Shown piece by piece: positions 1 through 9,517 of a stretch of 64,000 nucleotides of DNA. The translations under genes were made by a program, and so were the position numbers. Below the pieces are notes generated by a model. It made no database searches and had not been told where the DNA came from. It was given only the letters and a program-made list of their open reading frames with translations. The DNA lies in the NCBI GenBank assembly GCA_016790075.1, contig JAEUPP010000006.1:280087-344086 (forward strand), read 5' to 3'. Origin of the DNA: Rhodanobacteraceae bacterium. GTDB taxonomy: Bacteria; Pseudomonadota; Gammaproteobacteria; Xanthomonadales; Rhodanobacteraceae. Numbering within the stretch: the first letter of the stretch is position 1; each line of letters opens with the position of its first letter.

Positions 1-83
1 CGGTGCTGCGGATTCGCACTGAGCCGGTTGGCCAGCACGCAACCGGCTGAACCCGCACCGACGATGATGTAGTCGTAAGTCAT
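1..83 (-). CDS. GMC-family oxidoreductase, N-terminal fragment
   Basis: The first 27 codons of a minus-strand gene lie here; the rest is beyond the window. The translation begins MTYDYIIVGAGSAGCVLANR, the FAD-binding beta-alpha-beta fold (GxGxxG) at the N terminus of glucose-methanol-choline oxidoreductases such as choline or alcohol dehydrogenases. Members oxidise alcohols using FAD. The ATG at 81-83 is the only sensible start because the dinucleotide-binding motif follows directly. The substrate cannot be inferred from this fragment. The 149 bases upstream, to the end of the MOSC gene, hold no gene that I can support. Confidence 0.85.
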   Translation of the reverse strand, partial: MTYDYIIVGAGSAGCVLANRLSANPQH

Positions 84-232
84 TGCCTACGCCCTGGGGA
101 GGACCGCGCGAGGCTAGGTGGCGGAGCTAGAGTACATGCTCCATCGCAGTGCAGCATTGCAAGCTGCGGGTGCTTTTCGCGACCACTATGCGTGTGGGCC
201 TTTGGCACGCCGCTCGTTGCTCTTTGTGCAAC

Positions 233-1036
233 TCAGCCTAGCACCTCGACCGGATCCCCGACTGAAATCACGCCGCTACCGCGTGGAATCAGGTTCTGCC
301 CAAACGTAACGCCCTTGGGTGTGCGGCGGTAGGCGGTCAAGGTCTTGAGCGGCTCACCGTCGGCGTTGCGTTCGCCGCGTAACGGATCCACGGTCGTGAA
401 TACGCAGCGCACGCAGGGTTTGACCAGATCGAATTCGACGCTACCTATGCGCAGGCGTTTCCAGCTGTCTTCTGCATGTGGTTCAGTTCCGGAGACCACG
501 AGATTGGGGCGAAACCGCAGCATCGATACAGGCTCGCTCAGGCGGGCGTTGAGGGCGTCGAGCGCTGCCGATGAAATGAGTAGTTGTGGATATCCGTCGG
601 CGAAACTGACTTCGTCGCCGGGTTGGCTGTAGTCGGGACTGATGCTGCGCTGTGCGGCCTCGTCCATGTAGACCAGCGACAGGTCGGCACCGAGAAAGCG
701 GCTGAACCATGCTGCCGCTGCGGCGTCGGTGCAGGCGGCGCTGACGGTAGAGTGCCAGATGGTCACGTCGCGCCGTTGGCCATCGGCCGCCGGTAGCGCG
801 ATCTCAAGCACAGGCATTTCCGGTGCTTCAAGACGCAAGCCCTGCGCCAGCGGCGTGGCGCGGACTAGCGGCAGGCGTGAATACAGACGGCCGGTCACGA
901 ACTGCCCGTTTGCATCGACGACCAGCCAGCGGCGATCGTCGGCAAGGCCGCGGCGTTCCACGCGCACGGACGCTGGTGAAAGGGCTGCGCAGGATTTGAC
1001 CGGATAGATGTGCAACGAGGAGAGTATGGTGGGCAT
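233..1036 (-). CDS. MOSC domain protein, YcbX/mARC-like
   Basis: A 267-residue protein with an N-terminal MOSC beta-barrel (starting PTILSSLHIYPVKSC, followed by the DDRRWLVVD stretch) and a C-terminal MOSC domain. The late KPCVRC motif holds the cysteine that in this family binds the molybdenum cofactor. Relatives (E. coli YcbX, mitochondrial mARC) reduce N-hydroxylated compounds and need an electron-transfer partner. YcbX carries a C-terminal ferredoxin domain that is absent here, so a separate partner would be needed. I chose the ATG at 1036 rather than the upstream in-frame ATG at 1072, because the conserved domain begins just after it. It is divergent from the nucleotide-transporter-like gene. 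Confidence 0.85.
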   Translation of the reverse strand: MPTILSSLHIYPVKSCAALSPASVRVERRGLADDRRWLVVDANGQFVTGRLYSRLPLVRATPLAQGLRLEAPEMPVLEIALPAADGQRRDVTIWHSTVSAACTDAAAAAWFSRFLGADLSLVYMDEAAQRSISPDYSQPGDEVSFADGYPQLLISSAALDALNARLSEPVSMLRFRPNLVVSGTEPHAEDSWKRLRIGSVEFDLVKPCVRCVFTTVDPLRGERNADGEPLKTLTAYRRTPKGVTFGQNLIPRGSGVISVGDPVEVLG

Positions 1037-1116
1037 GCGTGAAGCATGCCATGTCCTGGTGTCGCTACGCATGCATGCTAGGCTTGCGCCGCTCTCCGTT
1101 GGTACCTGGGACCGGT

Positions 1117-2397
1117 ATGCGCGCTTTGCTAGGCAGGCTGGAAATGTATCTGCGCAATACCGTCAAGCAGCATGAATGGTCTGCGCTGTTGGTGGCTGCC
1201 GCCTATTTTTTCTGTGTGCTGGCGGCTTACTACATCATCCGTCCCGTGCGTGATCAGGCTGCGGCGGCAGCCGGATCGACGCAATTGCCCATCTTCTACT
1301 TCGCCGTACTTGTCGCCACCTTGGTGCTGACGCCGCTGTTTGGTGCGTTGGCTGCGCGCTTCCGGCGCAGCCAGTTCCTGCCGGCGGTATACGCCATAGT
1401 CGCGGTCTGCACATTGGCTTTCATTCCGCTGTTTTCCCTGCAGACCGAAGCCAATGCAACGCTGCTCGGGGCTTTGTTCTTTGTCTGGGGCAGCGTTTTC
1501 AATCTGCTGATTGTTGCGGTGTTCTGGAGCTTCATGGCCGACATTTTCGATCGCGAGCAGGCGCGGCGCCTGTTTCCGCTGATCGCGGTCGGTGGCGCGC
1601 TGGGTGCCATTGCCGGGCCGACGATGACCAAGGCGCTGGTCTTCGTCGTCGGCGTGCAAGGCCTGCTGGTGGTTTCGGGCGCGTTGCTCGGGCTTTGCAT
1701 AGGCTGCCTCTTCTGGCTGCTGGGCTGGGCGCGGCGTCACCCGATTCCGGGCGAGCCGGACCGCGATCAGCGTGTGATTGGCGGCAGCATCATCGCCGGT
1801 GCGGTCGAAACCCTGCGCTCCCCCCTGTTGCGCCGTGTCGCGCTGCTGATGTTGCTGGGAGACTGCGTCGGCACCGTGGTCTACGCCTTTCTTGTCGACT
1901 ACAACCGCGCGACTTTCCCTACGCGCGAAGCCGGGATTGCATTTGCGTCCAGTCTGGATCAGCTGATCAACGTGCTGCAGATACTTTTCCAATTGTTTCT
2001 CACGCGCGAAATCATGACCCGGCTGGGGCCCGTCGCGGCGCTGGTGCTCGACGGCATCATCAAGGCGGTGATGCTGCTGGGACTGGTGGTCATAGGGCCG
2101 AGCTGGATCGTGGTCGCTGCCGTGGTCACGCGTGCCAGCGCCTACGGCATCTTCAAGCCGGCGGCGGATTCGCTCTACACCGAGGTTGATGCGGAAACCC
2201 GCTACAAGGCGAAGAACTTTATCGATACGGCAGTCTGGCGTTTCGGTGATCTGGCGGTGACCAGCACCCTCAATCTGCTGCGCAGCGTCGGTGTCGCGAC
2301 GGCCGGCCTCGCGCTGCTCACGGCGGCGGCGGGTGCCGTTTCGGCCTGGGTCGGCTGGCGCATGCGCAAGGTGTTGCCAACCGAGCCCCCGCGCTGA
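1117..2397 (+). CDS. MFS-type / nucleotide (NTP-NDP) transporter-like membrane protein
   Basis: About 426 residues with roughly twelve hydrophobic segments, starting at AALLVAAAYFFCVLAAYYIIRP-like sequence after a short cytoplasmic N terminus. The early IIRPVRDQ motif and overall layout match the MFS-like proteins related to ATP/ADP translocases (TlcC/Npt) that are common in free-living Proteobacteria. Their substrate is generally unknown, so nucleotide transport is only a family label. The ATG at 1117 has GGGA upstream; an ATG at 1144 is the alternative. It lies upstream of the giant membrane protein on the same strand. Confidence 0.7.
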   Translation: MRALLGRLEMYLRNTVKQHEWSALLVAAAYFFCVLAAYYIIRPVRDQAAAAAGSTQLPIFYFAVLVATLVLTPLFGALAARFRRSQFLPAVYAIVAVCTLAFIPLFSLQTEANATLLGALFFVWGSVFNLLIVAVFWSFMADIFDREQARRLFPLIAVGGALGAIAGPTMTKALVFVVGVQGLLVVSGALLGLCIGCLFWLLGWARRHPIPGEPDRDQRVIGGSIIAGAVETLRSPLLRRVALLMLLGDCVGTVVYAFLVDYNRATFPTREAGIAFASSLDQLINVLQILFQLFLTREIMTRLGPVAALVLDGIIKAVMLLGLVVIGPSWIVVAAVVTRASAYGIFKPAADSLYTEVDAETRYKAKNFIDTAVWRFGDLAVTSTLNLLRSVGVATAGLALLTAAAGAVSAWVGWRMRKVLPTEPPR

Positions 2398-2537
2398 CGC
2401 GACGGTGCGGGTTCCCGCCACGTCGTGACGGCTTGCCAGCCACGGCGCAGCGGAATGCGGGTGTTTGCCGGTGGTGAACCCCGTAGACTCGCCGCTGTCG
2501 TTGCAGCAGTCCCTTCGCCGCGATCATGGAGCCGGTC

Positions 2538-5500
2538 ATGCGTCGATTTTCTTGTCTGTTGTCGCTTGCATTCACCGCAGTAAGTACCGTGGCACAGGCG
2601 CAGATGCCGGTGACGGCGCCCGACCCGGTTCCGGCCGTGCTGCGCGACTGGCGCGGCTGGGTGCTCAAGGATCAGGAATTCCGCGCCTGTCCTTTGCTGG
2701 CCAATGCAGGCGCCAAGAACGAGGACGATTTCATCTGTGCCTGGCCCGGTCGCCTGACGCTGGACGCCGACGCAAACGGTCTGCGTTTCGTGCAGCAGTG
2801 GCGGGTGGACGCGCCGAGCTGGATCGCCTTGCCAGGGGATGCGGAGAGCTGGCCTCAGGACGTCACGGTCAACGGTCAGGCCGCGCCGGTGCTTGAACGC
2901 GAAGGCGAACCGCAACTGAGGCTGGTTCCCGGCAGCTATCGCATCGACGGGCGTATTCCCTGGCAGCGCCGGCCGCAGCAGTTGCAAGTTCCGGCTGCGG
3001 TGGCGCTGATCGACCTGAGCGTCGACGGAAAGCCGGTATTGCCGCTGGAACGCAGCGGTGACGAGTTGACCCTGGGGCGTGGCGAAGTCGCCGAACCTGA
3101 GGCCGATGCGATCGGGATCGAAGTGTTCCGCAAGCTCAGCGACGATATCCCGGCGCGGCTCGTGACGCGCCTGCGCTTGCATGTGGCTGGCCAGGCGCGG
3201 GAAGAAAGCATAGGGCCAGTGCTGCCCCAGGGCTTCGTGCCGCTTGCGCTCAGTGGCGGGCTTACCGCTCGCCTGGGTAACGATGGGCGCCTGCATATCC
3301 AGGTGCAGCCTGGCGACTGGGACATCAACCTGCTGGCGCGCGCGACCGCACCGCTGGCCAAGGTTACGGCACCGGTGCTGGAAGAACCCTGGCCCGAGCA
3401 GGAGATCTGGAGCTTTGAAGCGCTGAGCTGGCTGCGCGTCAGCGGCGCAAATGGCGATCAGCCGATTGATCCAGCGCAGGCGGGTGTGCCGGAGGACTGG
3501 CGCGGCTTGCCCGCGTTTGCGCTGGTTCCCGATGCCGCGCTCACGATCGAAGAGCGTTCGCGCGGCCTCTCGGGCGAGGATGCGAACCGGTTGACCCTGC
3601 AGCGTGAGGTCTGGTTGCAGTTTGACGGTACGGCGTTCTATGCCAAGGATCGGGTCGCCGGCACCATGCACCGTGACTGGCGCCTCGACATGGCAGCGCC
3701 GTACGTGCTTGAGCGCGCACAGAGCCGTGGTGAGGGCCTCCTGGTCACCAAGTCGACCGATGGCGCGACCGGGGTCGAAATGCGCGAGGCCGCAGTTGAG
3801 CTGGGAGCCGGCGTGCGCGTGGCGCGCGACGGCGCCTTGCCAGTGGCTGGCTGGCGCCAGGCTTTCGACAACATCAGCTGGCGCCTGCATCTGCCCTACA
3901 GCTATCGCCTGCTTGCCGCGCCCGGGGCCGATCGGGCCGAGGGCAGTTGGGTATCGCGCTGGACCCTGCTTGATGTGTTCCTGGTGGCGGTTACCGCATT
4001 GCTTGCAGCGCGCCTGCTGGGCTGGCTTGCCGGCGTGTTGGCGCTGGGCTACCTCGTGCTCGGTTATCACGAACCTGGTGCGCCATTGTGGGCATTGTTG
4101 ATGGTTGTCGCGCTTGGCCTGGTGGCGAAAGCATTGCCGACCGGGAAATTGCGCCGAGTAGTGCAGATCGTTGCGGCGGCGTTCTGTGTGCTGCTGGTGA
4201 TCGTGGCGCTGCCGTTTGCAGCGCAGCAGGTGCGTTATGCGCTGTATCCGCAACTGGAGACGGGCTACGGCTCGGCGCCTGCGGCTGCGCCGAGTGGAGG
4301 GTTCGCCGCGGCTGACGAAGCCGCACCGGCGCTGCAGGAAGAGATGGCTCAGTCCAATGTCGCCATGGCGCCGCCCGCTCCGGCGGCGCCTCCGCCGCCC
4401 CAGCCAGAATCCGACAGGTTGGAGAGGATAGAGGTGACGGGGACGCGCCTGCGCACGACCACGCTGGAAACCGCTTCGCCGAGCTATAAAGTTCCGTCGA
4501 AAGCCCGTCAGCAGCAGAACAATCTGGTGCAGCGTTATGCGCAGAACACCGTGATCCAGGCCGGGCGTGGCGAACCCTCCTGGAGCTACGGGCGGGTCTA
4601 TGACCTCTACTGGAGCGGGCCTGTGCTCGCCGAACAGGACGTGCGCCTGCTGATCGCACCGCCCTGGCTGACACGGTTGCTGCGCATAGCAATGCTGGTC
4701 TTGCTCGTTATGACCTTGGCGGCGCTGGCGCGCCGTCTGCTCGTGGCGTTGCAGCAGCCGGCGGGTGCAACGCCAGCGGCGGCTGCGGGCTGGTTGCTGG
4801 TGCTGACGCTGGCGCTGCCGACGGCAGCACCGCGGGCGCAGGAAACGGCGGCGAGTTCGCGCGCGCTCCCGGACGCCGCACTGCTTGCCGAGCTGCGCAC
4901 ACGCCTGATCGAGGCGCCGCGCTGTGTGCCGGATTGCGCGCGCGCTGCACGCGCCGCTATCGGTGTGAACGGCGATGCGCTGCAGCTCGCGCTGGATATC
5001 CACGCCGGGGAGCGTGTCGCGGTGCCGCTGCCGGTGGCAGACGGCGGCGCGAGCCTTGATGAGGTTCGCGTCGACGGGGTCATTGCGGAAACGGTAGTGC
5101 GCCACGAGGACCAGGACTGGCTGGCATTGCCTCGCGGGGTGCATAGGGTCGCGCTGAGTTATCGCATCGTCGAGTCCGATCATGTCGCGTTGAAGTTCGT
5201 GCTCGCCCCGGCCGAAGTGCGCCTGAACCTCTCCGGCTGGCAGGCCGGCGGGGTCAGCGACAACCGGCTGCTCGGCGATACGGTTACCTTGGCGCGCGAA
5301 CGTACCGTTGCCTCGGCGCCGGCGCGCGGCGGCGCGCAACAGTTCCCGCCCTATGTGCTTGTCGAACGCAGTCTCGCCTTCGATCTGGAATGGCGCGTGC
5401 TGACCACGGTGCGGCGTATCGCGCCGGCCGAAGGTGGTTTCTCGGTGCGTGTGCCGCTGCTTGGCGGCGAGCAGGTCATGAGTTCGGAGACCAAGGTCGA

Positions 5501-6731
5501 AGGCGGCCAGGCCCTGGTTTCCTTCGGTGCAGAAGAAGGCGAAGTGAGCTGGGACAGCACGCTGGCGCGCGGCGAGGTGATAGAGCTGGTTGCGCCAGGT
5601 CTGGAGCAGCGTGCGGAAGTCTGGAGCGTGGTGCTCAGTCCTACCTGGCACGCCGATTTTTCCGGTGTACCGGAGGCACGTCAGGCACCTCAAGGGCAGC
5701 AGTGGGTGCATGAGTTCCATCCGTTACCCGAGGAAAAATTGCGCATCGCCCTGTCGCGGCCGGAAGCGGTAGCCGGCAAGAGCATCGCGATTGATGATGT
5801 GCAAGTGACGACCTCGGCCAGCAAACGTGCGCTCGACACCCTGCTGGAGATTTCTCTGCGCAGCACACAGGGAGGCGAGCACACGATTGCGCTGCCAGCC
5901 GGTGCTGAAGTGCTGTCGGTGGAACAGAACGGCGTGGTCATCAATCTGCGACCACGAGACAACAAACTGAGCCTGCCCGTAGCTCCGGGCAGCAAGCGGT
6001 ACAAGATCACCGTGCGCCAGGCGCAGGAGCTCGGGGTCAACGCGAAGACGCCGGCCTTCGATCTGGGACTGCCTTCGGCGAACCTGCAGCTGAATTTGAA
6101 TTTGCCGGCGGATCGCTGGGTGTTGTTTACCTATGGCCCGGCGGTAGGACCTGCGGTGCTGTACTGGGGCGAGCTTGTGGTCATGATCGTGCTCGCGTAC
6201 GCGTTGAGCCGCACGCGCCGTACGCCGTTGAAGCTGTGGCAATGGCTGCTGCTGGGCTTCGGCTTTTCCACCGCGTCCTGGTTTGCGCTGGTCGTCGTCA
6301 TGATCTGGCTGTTTGCGCTGGATGCGCGCGAACGCTGGAAAACACCGCCGACACTGGCGTTCAACCTCACCCAGATTGCGCTTGTGCTGTTTACCTTGCC
6401 CGCGCTGCTGTGCCTGGTCGGTGCCGTGTACGCAGGTTTGCTCGGCGATCCGGACATGAGTGTTGTCGGCAACTGGTCCAGTGCGCGCAGCTTGCGCTGG
6501 TTCGCGGATCAAAGTGCTGCTGTGCTGCCGCAGGCGGGCGCGCTGACCCTGCCGCTGTGGCTGCACAAGGTGGCGATGCTGGCCTGGGCGTTGTGGCTGG
6601 CCTCCGCACTGGTCGGCTGGTTGCGCTGGGCTTTCGCTGCCTGGTCCAGCGGCGGCTACTGGCGCCGCGATGAACGTGTGCGCGTCAAGCTGCCCGAACC
6701 ACCAGCACCACCACCTCAGGCTGATGCATGA
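2538..6731 (+). CDS. Giant inner-membrane protein of unknown function with an internal TonB-plug-like motif
   Basis: A 1397-residue protein I do not recognise as a named family. It starts with a clear signal peptide (residues 1-22, ending VAQAQ) and has GGAG six bases before the ATG. A beta-rich periplasmic region of about 450 residues follows, then three to four membrane segments (about 475-572) and a Pro/Ala-rich linker. That linker contains [11 protein letters not shown] (628-638), like the N-terminal motif of TonB-dependent receptors. A further membrane segment lies at about 711-737, then a second signal-peptide-like hydrophobic stretch ending in PRAQE (about 752-776). A second beta-rich periplasmic region with a Cys pair (RCVPDC) follows, and four to five C-terminal membrane segments. 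It ends in a Pro-rich tail. The layout looks like two periplasmic halves tethered to the inner membrane. prmC follows 34 bases later. Confidence 0.85.
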   Translation: MRRFSCLLSLAFTAVSTVAQAQMPVTAPDPVPAVLRDWRGWVLKDQEFRACPLLANAGAKNEDDFICAWPGRLTLDADANGLRFVQQWRVDAPSWIALPGDAESWPQDVTVNGQAAPVLEREGEPQLRLVPGSYRIDGRIPWQRRPQQLQVPAAVALIDLSVDGKPVLPLERSGDELTLGRGEVAEPEADAIGIEVFRKLSDDIPARLVTRLRLHVAGQAREESIGPVLPQGFVPLALSGGLTARLGNDGRLHIQVQPGDWDINLLARATAPLAKVTAPVLEEPWPEQEIWSFEALSWLRVSGANGDQPIDPAQAGVPEDWRGLPAFALVPDAALTIEERSRGLSGEDANRLTLQREVWLQFDGTAFYAKDRVAGTMHRDWRLDMAAPYVLERAQSRGEGLLVTKSTDGATGVEMREAAVELGAGVRVARDGALPVAGWRQAFDNISWRLHLPYSYRLLAAPGADRAEGSWVSRWTLLDVFLVAVTALLAARLLGWLAGVLALGYLVLGYHEPGAPLWALLMVVALGLVAKALPTGKLRRVVQIVAAAFCVLLVIVALPFAAQQVRYALYPQLETGYGSAPAAAPSGGFAAADEAAPALQEEMAQSNVAMAPPAPAAPPPPQPESDRLERIEVTGTRLRTTTLETASPSYKVPSKARQQQNNLVQRYAQNTVIQAGRGEPSWSYGRVYDLYWSGPVLAEQDVRLLIAPPWLTRLLRIAMLVLLVMTLAALARRLLVALQQPAGATPAAAAGWLLVLTLALPTAAPRAQETAASSRALPDAALLAELRTRLIEAPRCVPDCARAARAAIGVNGDALQLALDIHAGERVAVPLPVADGGASLDEVRVDGVIAETVVRHEDQDWLALPRGVHRVALSYRIVESDHVALKFVLAPAEVRLNLSGWQAGGVSDNRLLGDTVTLARERTVASAPARGGAQQFPPYVLVERSLAFDLEWRVLTTVRRIAPAEGGFSVRVPLLGGEQVMSSETKVEGGQALVSFGAEEGEVSWDSTLARGEVIELVAPGLEQRAEVWSVVLSPTWHADFSGVPEARQAPQGQQWVHEFHPLPEEKLRIALSRPEAVAGKSIAIDDVQVTTSASKRALDTLLEISLRSTQGGEHTIALPAGAEVLSVEQNGVVINLRPRDNKLSLPVAPGSKRYKITVRQAQELGVNAKTPAFDLGLPSANLQLNLNLPADRWVLFTYGPAVGPAVLYWGELVVMIVLAYALSRTRRTPLKLWQWLLLGFGFSTASWFALVVVMIWLFALDARERWKTPPTLAFNLTQIALVLFTLPALLCLVGAVYAGLLGDPDMSVVGNWSSARSLRWFADQSAAVLPQAGALTLPLWLHKVAMLAWALWLASALVGWLRWAFAAWSSGGYWRRDERVRVKLPEPPAPPPQADA

Positions 6732-6765
6732 GTCTGGCAATGCCTCATCTAGCGCTGGATTGGCA

Positions 6766-7608
6766 ATGAGCCGCGTGCGCGACTGCCTCTCGGCCGCTGC
6801 GCAGCGGCTGGGCGGCGGCGAGGCGCGGCTGGAAGCCGAAGTGCTGTTGCTGCATGTGCTCGGTCAGCCGCGTGCCTGGTTGTACGCGCATGCCGACGAT
6901 GAGCTCGCGCCGGCGCAGTGCATCGCCTTCGATAGGCTGGTTGCGCGGCGTCATGCCGGCGAACCGGTGGCCTATGTCACCGGTTCGCGGGAATTCTGGT
7001 CGCTGGATCTCGCGGTAACGCCTGCAACCCTGATTCCTCGCGCCGATACCGAACGTCTTGTTGAGCTGGCCCTGGAACGGCTGCCGCAGGAGCGTGTCGT
7101 GGATGTGGCAGATCTTGGTACCGGCAGTGGTGCGATCGCACTGGCGATTGCCACGGAGCGCCCGCATGCTCGCGTCGTGGCGACTGACGCGAGCGGAGAG
7201 GCGCTTGCCGTTGCCGATGCCAATGCAAAAAAAAACAACATTTCAAATGTGGTGTTTGCTGAGGGATCTTGGCTGGCTGCCGTGCCGGGCCGGCTTTTCG
7301 ACCTGATCGCATCCAACCCGCCTTATATCGCTGCAGACGATATCCATCTGGCGCAGGGTGACCTGCGTTTCGAGCCGCGTTCGGCGCTCGTTGCTGGCGC
7401 TGACGGCCTGGACGATATCCGGCATATCGTACGCACCGCGCCGGCCCAACTGCGCCAGCACGGCTGGCTGTTGCTGGAACACGGCTACGAGCAGGGCAGT
7501 GCGGTCCGCTCGCTGCTGCTCGCGGCGGGGTTCTGCGACGTGGCGACCTGGCAGGATCTGGCGGGCCTGGAGCGCGTCAGTGGGGGGCTCTGGCGTGGCA
7601 ACGCTTGA
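6766..7608 (+). CDS. prmC: Peptide chain release factor N5-glutamine methyltransferase
   Basis: 280 residues (E. coli PrmC is 277). It methylates the glutamine of the GGQ motif in release factors RF1 and RF2 using S-adenosylmethionine. The N-terminal helical domain is followed by the SAM-binding [16 protein letters not shown] motif and the catalytic SNPPYI motif, which binds the substrate glutamine. The ATG at 6766 begins [14 protein letters not shown], matching the family start; upstream ATGs are part of the preceding overlap region. A run of nine A (7227-7235) occurs in the reading frame, unusual for this GC-rich DNA. The usual partner prfA is not next to it here. Confidence 0.92.
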   Translation: MSRVRDCLSAAAQRLGGGEARLEAEVLLLHVLGQPRAWLYAHADDELAPAQCIAFDRLVARRHAGEPVAYVTGSREFWSLDLAVTPATLIPRADTERLVELALERLPQERVVDVADLGTGSGAIALAIATERPHARVVATDASGEALAVADANAKKNNISNVVFAEGSWLAAVPGRLFDLIASNPPYIAADDIHLAQGDLRFEPRSALVAGADGLDDIRHIVRTAPAQLRQHGWLLLEHGYEQGSAVRSLLLAAGFCDVATWQDLAGLERVSGGLWRGNA

Positions 7609-7837
7609 AGTGTGATGGGGTTGGCGCTCCTTCTGTCGACCATGTCTGCTGCCAACCGGATCACACCTCACGGACACGCACAAGGCGGATCAGGAACATA
7701 CGCTCCAGGCCACATGGCTGGTGTGGCCCCCGCCGCGGAGTGATTCATGGCTCCAGTGCACAGCGACTGTCGTGAGGCAGGCGCGGCGGGACCCTCGGCA
7801 GGCCGACTTCGGTCGCCGCCAACGGAACGTGCTCACG
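7609..7837 (+). other. Gene-free stretch with hairpins; possible small RNA or prmC 3' region
   Basis: No convincing protein is encoded between prmC and the terminator at 7838. A perfect 7-bp hairpin with a 7-base loop occurs at 7708-7728 (GGCCACA / TGTGGCC). The region ends in a strong intrinsic terminator, so it is either a long prmC 3' untranslated region or a separate small RNA. It does not match tmRNA, SRP RNA or 6S RNA as far as I can see. Confidence 0.3.
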
Positions 7838-7863
7838 GCCCCCGCTTCGCGCGGGGGCTTTTT
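7838..7863 (+). terminator. Intrinsic terminator
   Basis: The stem GCCCCCGC / GCGGGGGC with loop TTCGC is followed directly by TTTTT. It terminates plus-strand transcription coming from prmC or from a small RNA in the preceding gap. Confidence 0.85.
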
Positions 7864-7938
7864 ATTGTGGTGCTCGGCAGGGCGTACAGCTCGGGGCATG
7901 CGTTCGCTGGTGCAAGCATGCTTGAGACGGTGCAGCTG

Positions 7939-8544
7939 CTACGACGAGGGACGCTTTAGCTGGTAGATCTCGTACCCGGTTTCACCGACGTCAAGCAGCA
8001 TGAGCACTCGGTCATCACTGATGCCCCAGACCGTGCCAACCGAGTCGCTGCTGCGCGCCTTTTCGCTGCGGGACTTGCTGTAGCCGACCTGTGGCTCGTC
8101 GTTGACGGTTGCGCCGCCGACAAAGTACCAGTCGCCAGACTCGTTCTGCGGCGCCAGCAGAACGCCGCTGCGGCGCTGCGAGCCCGTGGTCTTTTCAAAG
8201 AACAGGCCGTCCTCGCGTCGGGTAATGCTTGCCTTGAACCAGGGGTAGATATAGATGCCGTAGGGACCGCCCTGCAGTGAGCGGACTTTCCACTCGCCAG
8301 TGAGTGCGTCTGCCGCCAGCGGACGATGTGGTTCGGCCAGCAGCTCCTCGACCACGGCCTTGGCATCGGCGTCGTTCGCCGCAATTTCCTTGTTGGCGTT
8401 GATCGCTTCCACTTGCGGTAGCGCAGCATGCAGGCGCTCCTGGTGCTCGGGCCAGAGCTGGTCGAGGCGGGCGTCGCGCGCTTGTGCGGTGGCGGTAAAG
8501 GCGGCGAGGCATAGGGCGAGCAGGGTGTGGTGTGGTGCAGGCAT
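7939..8544 (-). CDS. Secreted DUF4893-like protein
   Basis: A 201-residue protein with a signal peptide (MPAPHHTLLALCLAAFTATAQA, first 22 residues) and no other membrane segment. The middle and C-terminal region, including KTTGSQRRSGVLL and the closing YEIYQLKRP, resembles DUF4893 proteins, which are predicted periplasmic and of unknown function. I chose the ATG at 8544 because the signal peptide starts there. It lies just downstream of the CdsA-like gene on the same strand, 37 bases away, and may be the last gene of that operon. Its role is unknown. Confidence 0.7.
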   Translation of the reverse strand: MPAPHHTLLALCLAAFTATAQARDARLDQLWPEHQERLHAALPQVEAINANKEIAANDADAKAVVEELLAEPHRPLAADALTGEWKVRSLQGGPYGIYIYPWFKASITRREDGLFFEKTTGSQRRSGVLLAPQNESGDWYFVGGATVNDEPQVGYSKSRSEKARSSDSVGTVWGISDDRVLMLLDVGETGYEIYQLKRPSS

Positions 8545-8581
8545 GGACTCGCTCCGTAACGGCGCCGCGTCGGCGCGCGAC

Positions 8582-9517
8582 TCAAGTAGTAAAGAAATAC
8601 CGCGAAACATGGAAAAAAATCGGCGCGGCGAAGCTGACGGAATCCATGCGATCCATCATGCCGCCATGGCCTTCGATCATGCTGCCCCAATCCTTGGCGC
8701 CAAGGCTGCGCTTGACCGCGGACAGGGCCAGACCACCCAGCACGCCGCAGATAACGATCAGCAGCGACATCGCCGCCGACTGCAGGGGCGTGAACGGTGT
8801 AATCCACCACATGGCCGCGCCGATCGCAACGGCGCTGAGGCCGCCGCCGACCAGGCCTTCGACGGTCTTGGATGGGCTGACCAGTGGGGCGAGTTTGCGC
8901 CGGCCGAACAGCTTGCCGAATACGTACTGCATGACGTCGCTGATCTGCACGACCAGCATGAGATAGAGCAGCAGCAGGGCGCCCTGGTCGGTGAAGCCTT
9001 TGAGATCGAGCACGAGCAGCGCCGGCGCGTAGCTGATGCAGTAGATCGCGATCATGACGCCCCATTGGATCTTGGTCGTGCGTTCGAGGAATTGCTCCGT
9101 ATCACCAGCGAATACGGCCAATGCGGGCAGACCGAGAAAGGCGTAGACCGGAATGAAGATCGAGAACAGCCCATACCATTCCAGATGGATCAGCCAGTAC
9201 TGCAGCGGCACCAGCAGATAGAACGCAACAGCGAGCGGTCGATGGTCGCTGGCGCGCGTTGGCGTCAGGGTGATGAACTCGCGCAGCGCAAAGAACGAGA
9301 TCAGGGCGAAGACGATCAGGGTGGCGCTAGGTCCAAGCCCGAAACACGCGCCAAGCACGGCGACCATGATCCACCAGGCGCGCACCCGCTCGTTGAGGTT
9401 GCGGATGACGCTGGTCTGTCCTTTGCGTCTAGCCAGCAGCCAGCCGGACGCCGAAGCCAGCGACAGAAGCCCCACTATCCCGGCAAATACCCAGAGCAGT
9501 TTCTGTTCTGCGTTCAT
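8582..9517 (-). CDS. Phosphatidate cytidylyltransferase (CdsA-like, YnbB type)
   Basis: 311 residues with about eight membrane segments. CdsA enzymes join phosphatidic acid and CTP to make CDP-diacylglycerol at the inner membrane. The family signature is seen in the C-terminal third: SPSKTVEGLVGG and KDWGSMIEGHGGMMDRMDS, including the Asp residues that bind metal. The start ATG at 9517 overlaps the stop of the PlsC-like gene (ATGA), which implies translational coupling. The coupling to a CDP-alcohol phosphotransferase and an acyltransferase suggests a dedicated accessory phospholipid route like E. coli ynbAB rather than the essential housekeeping cdsA. This assignment is by context. Confidence 0.85.
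   Translation of the reverse strand: MNAEQKLLWVFAGIVGLLSLASASGWLLARRKGQTSVIRNLNERVRAWWIMVAVLGACFGLGPSATLIVFALISFFALREFITLTPTRASDHRPLAVAFYLLVPLQYWLIHLEWYGLFSIFIPVYAFLGLPALAVFAGDTEQFLERTTKIQWGVMIAIYCISYAPALLVLDLKGFTDQGALLLLYLMLVVQISDVMQYVFGKLFGRRKLAPLVSPSKTVEGLVGGGLSAVAIGAAMWWITPFTPLQSAAMSLLIVICGVLGGLALSAVKRSLGAKDWGSMIEGHGGMMDRMDSVSFAAPIFFHVSRYFFTT

Noticed and set aside
1129-2421. A 430-codon minus-strand frame opposite the transporter gene
   Set aside because: The product is highly charged and low in complexity, and the plus strand encodes a clear polytopic transporter.
4419-4451. A TonB-dependent receptor gene suggested by IEVTGTRL
   Set aside because: There is no plug domain, beta-barrel or own start here; the motif is inside a continuous inner-membrane protein frame.
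2202-5720. A 1172-codon open frame on the minus strand opposite the giant membrane protein
   Set aside because: It is a by-product of high GC and codon bias; its product is Arg/Gln/His-rich with no signal, domain or ribosome site, while the opposite strand has a clear signal peptide and membrane segments.
7609-7837. 6S, SRP or tmRNA gene in the gap after prmC
   Set aside because: The characteristic conserved blocks of these RNAs are not visible, so only an unnamed small RNA candidate was kept.
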